DNA of 7,616 nucleotides, from the NCBI GenBank assembly GCA_028823075.1, contig JAPKCE010000080.1:1-7616 (forward strand), written 5' to 3'. The number at the start of each line of letters is the position of its first letter. The first letter of the stretch is position 1. Of this stretch, positions 6,251 to 7,616 are shown piece after piece. The translations under genes and the position numbers were made by a program. Under the pieces are notes generated by a model. That model was not told the origin of the DNA and did not search any database. It worked only from the letters and a program-made list of their open reading frames with translations. The stretch is from Myxococcota bacterium (GTDB lineage Bacteria > Myxococcota > UBA4151).

Positions 6251-7616
6251 ATGAGCGCCAATCCCTTTAACAGCCGCGCCGAGCTTAGCTTAGGCCATGA
6301 AACCCACACCTATTTTCGGCTGCGCGCCCTAGAAGAGGCTGGCGTTTGCAAAAGCGTTGACGCGTTGCCCTACGCTATCCGCGTTCTGCTGGAAAACCTG
6401 CTGCGCAACCACGATGATTACATCGTCAAAGACGACGACGTTCGTGCCTTGGCGAAATGGTCGCCCAACAACGAAGCGAGCGAAGTTCCCTTCAAGCCCT
6501 CGCGCGTCATCCTGCAAGACTTCACTGGCGTTCCAGCGGTTGTGGACCTTGCGGCGCTACGCTCAGCGATGGCGCGCATGGGTGGTGACCCCATGAAGAT
6601 CAACCCTTTGGTACCCGTCGATCTGGTCATCGATCATTCGGTGATGGTCGATCATTTCGGTTCCGATGAGGCGCAATCGCGCAACGAAAAACGCGAGTTC
6701 GAACGCAACGCTGAGCGCTACGAATTCCTGCGCTGGGGTCAACAGGCCTTTGAAAACTTCTCAGTGGTGCCCCCCGGGCGCGGCATCGTTCACCAGATTA
6801 ACTTAGAACATCTAGCCGACGTGGTCTGCAGCCGCGACGGACTGCTGTTTCCAGATTCTCTGGTCGGTACCGATTCGCATACCACCATGATCAACGGCCT
6901 GGCGGTCATGGGTTGGGGCGTTGGCGGCATCGAGGCTGAAGCGGTCATGCTCGGACAACCCGTCTACATGCTAACCCCTGAAGTCGTGGGCTTTGAGATC
7001 ACCGGCGATCTCCAACCCGGCGTCACCGCTACCGATTTGACCCTGCGCGCCGTCGAGATGCTGCGCGCCCATAAGGTGGTTGGTAAATTCGTCGAATTCT
7101 ACGGTTCGGGCGTCGCCAAAATGAGCCTTGCCGACCGTGCGACCATCGCCAATATGGCGCCAGAATATGGTGCGACGATGGGGTTTTTCGCTATCGACTC
7201 GGCGACGATTGACTACCTGCGTTTGACCGGCCGCGACGAAGCCCACCTCAGCCGCGTCGAGACCTATGCGAAGGCCAAGGACATGTGGCGCGACGCCGAC
7301 GATCCCGTGCCCGCTTACACCAGCAATCGCAGTCTCGTCATGAGCTCGGTGGTGCCGGCGCTGGCCGGACCTCGTCGCCCCCAAGACCGCATCAGCCTGG
7401 ATCGCATGAAACAGGCCTGGAACGATGGACTCACCGTAGCCAACGCTGAGGGCGGTTTAGGCGTGCCGATGGGCGAAGAAGAAACGACGCATTCGGTGGC
7501 TGGTATGGATCACAACTTGCGCCACGGCGACATCGTGATCGCCGCCATCACCAGTTGTACCAACACGTCCAACCCATCGGTGATGATCGCCGCCGGCTTG
7601 CTGGCAAAGAAGGCTG
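6251..7616 (+). CDS. acnA: Aconitate hydratase A (AcnA/IRP1-type aconitase), 3'-partial
   Basis: This cytoplasmic [4Fe-4S] enzyme isomerises citrate to isocitrate through cis-aconitate in the TCA cycle. The 455 codons visible are the N-terminal half of a protein usually ~890 residues long; the frame is still open at the window end. Family landmarks occur in order: ALPYAIRVLLENLLRN near residue 38, QDFTGVPAVVDLAALR from 89, the active-site DHSVMVDHFG at 128, FSVVPPGRGIVHQ, then PDSLVGTDSHTTMINGL with D208 and H210, GWGVGGIEAEAVMLGQP, VGKFVEFYG, LADRATIANMAPEYGAT, and ITSCTNTSNPSVM with C436, the first cluster-ligand cysteine. The other two cluster cysteines and the C-terminal swivel domain lie beyond the window. 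At 310-314 it reads MGFFA where E. coli AcnA has CGFFP, a small deviation. The gap to the cytochrome gene is 69 bases with no clear terminator, so independent transcription is not proven. The N-terminus aligns well with AcnA, supporting the start. Confidence 0.97.
   Translation, partial: MSANPFNSRAELSLGHETHTYFRLRALEEAGVCKSVDALPYAIRVLLENLLRNHDDYIVKDDDVRALAKWSPNNEASEVPFKPSRVILQDFTGVPAVVDLAALRSAMARMGGDPMKINPLVPVDLVIDHSVMVDHFGSDEAQSRNEKREFERNAERYEFLRWGQQAFENFSVVPPGRGIVHQINLEHLADVVCSRDGLLFPDSLVGTDSHTTMINGLAVMGWGVGGIEAEAVMLGQPVYMLTPEVVGFEITGDLQPGVTATDLTLRAVEMLRAHKVVGKFVEFYGSGVAKMSLADRATIANMAPEYGATMGFFAIDSATIDYLRLTGRDEAHLSRVETYAKAKDMWRDADDPVPAYTSNRSLVMSSVVPALAGPRRPQDRISLDRMKQAWNDGLTVANAEGGLGVPMGEEETTHSVAGMDHNLRHGDIVIAAITSCTNTSNPSVMIAAGLLAKKA

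Noticed and set aside
6246..6254. Two-codon open frame ATG CGA TGA overlapping the aconitase start
   Set aside because: Its ATG is only one or two bases from the Shine-Dalgarno, too close for initiation, so a regulatory minigene is unlikely; probably chance.
6971..7384. 137-codon open frame on the - strand
   Set aside because: It is antisense to well-conserved aconitase sequence; its His/Gly/Val-rich translation is a shadow of acnA codon usage.

Overview
The window comes from a Gram-negative (diderm) bacterium. It encodes an Omp85 outer-membrane beta-barrel protein, a TamB-like bridging protein and a lipoprotein with a lipobox. Base composition is moderately GC-rich by eye, and coding density is very high on the + strand. 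The six-POTRA-like Omp85, the TamB-first gene order and the lipoprotein cytochrome are not the classic enterobacterial arrangement. A deltaproteobacterial-type lineage (Myxococcota, Bradymonadota, Bdellovibrionota or similar) is a plausible guess, but the sequence alone does not settle the taxonomy.

Layout: (1) 1-2685, the C-terminal ~894 codons of a TamB/DUF490 (AsmA-like) protein whose 5' end lies outside the window. (2) 2682-5702, a 1006-residue Omp85 (TamA/BamA-like) protein, overlapping the tamB stop by 4 bases (ATGA). (3) 5702-6181, a 159-residue monohaem c-type cytochrome with a lipoprotein signal peptide, overlapping the previous stop by one base (TAATG). (4) A 69-base gap holding a weak dyad and a strong Shine-Dalgarno. 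(5) 6251 to the window end, the N-terminal half of aconitase A. All genes are on the + strand. I see no RNA genes, mobile elements, CRISPR arrays or convincing terminators, and no gene-free stretch longer than 69 bases.

How they work together: TamB and its Omp85 partner form a known inter-membrane system in which the Omp85 sits in the outer membrane and TamB spans the periplasm. It serves outer-membrane protein assembly and/or phospholipid transport to the outer membrane. The overlapping stops and starts imply a translationally coupled operon that also carries the lipoprotein cytochrome, whose link to envelope assembly is not obvious. Aconitase is a TCA-cycle enzyme and may be a separate unit or read-through from the operon.

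The most unusual points are the Omp85 architecture (six POTRA-like repeats by eye, a ~60-residue basic helical insertion in the third, an acidic insertion in the fifth) and the cytochrome coupled to the envelope-biogenesis pair. These are variations on known families. I do not see evidence for an entirely new system.
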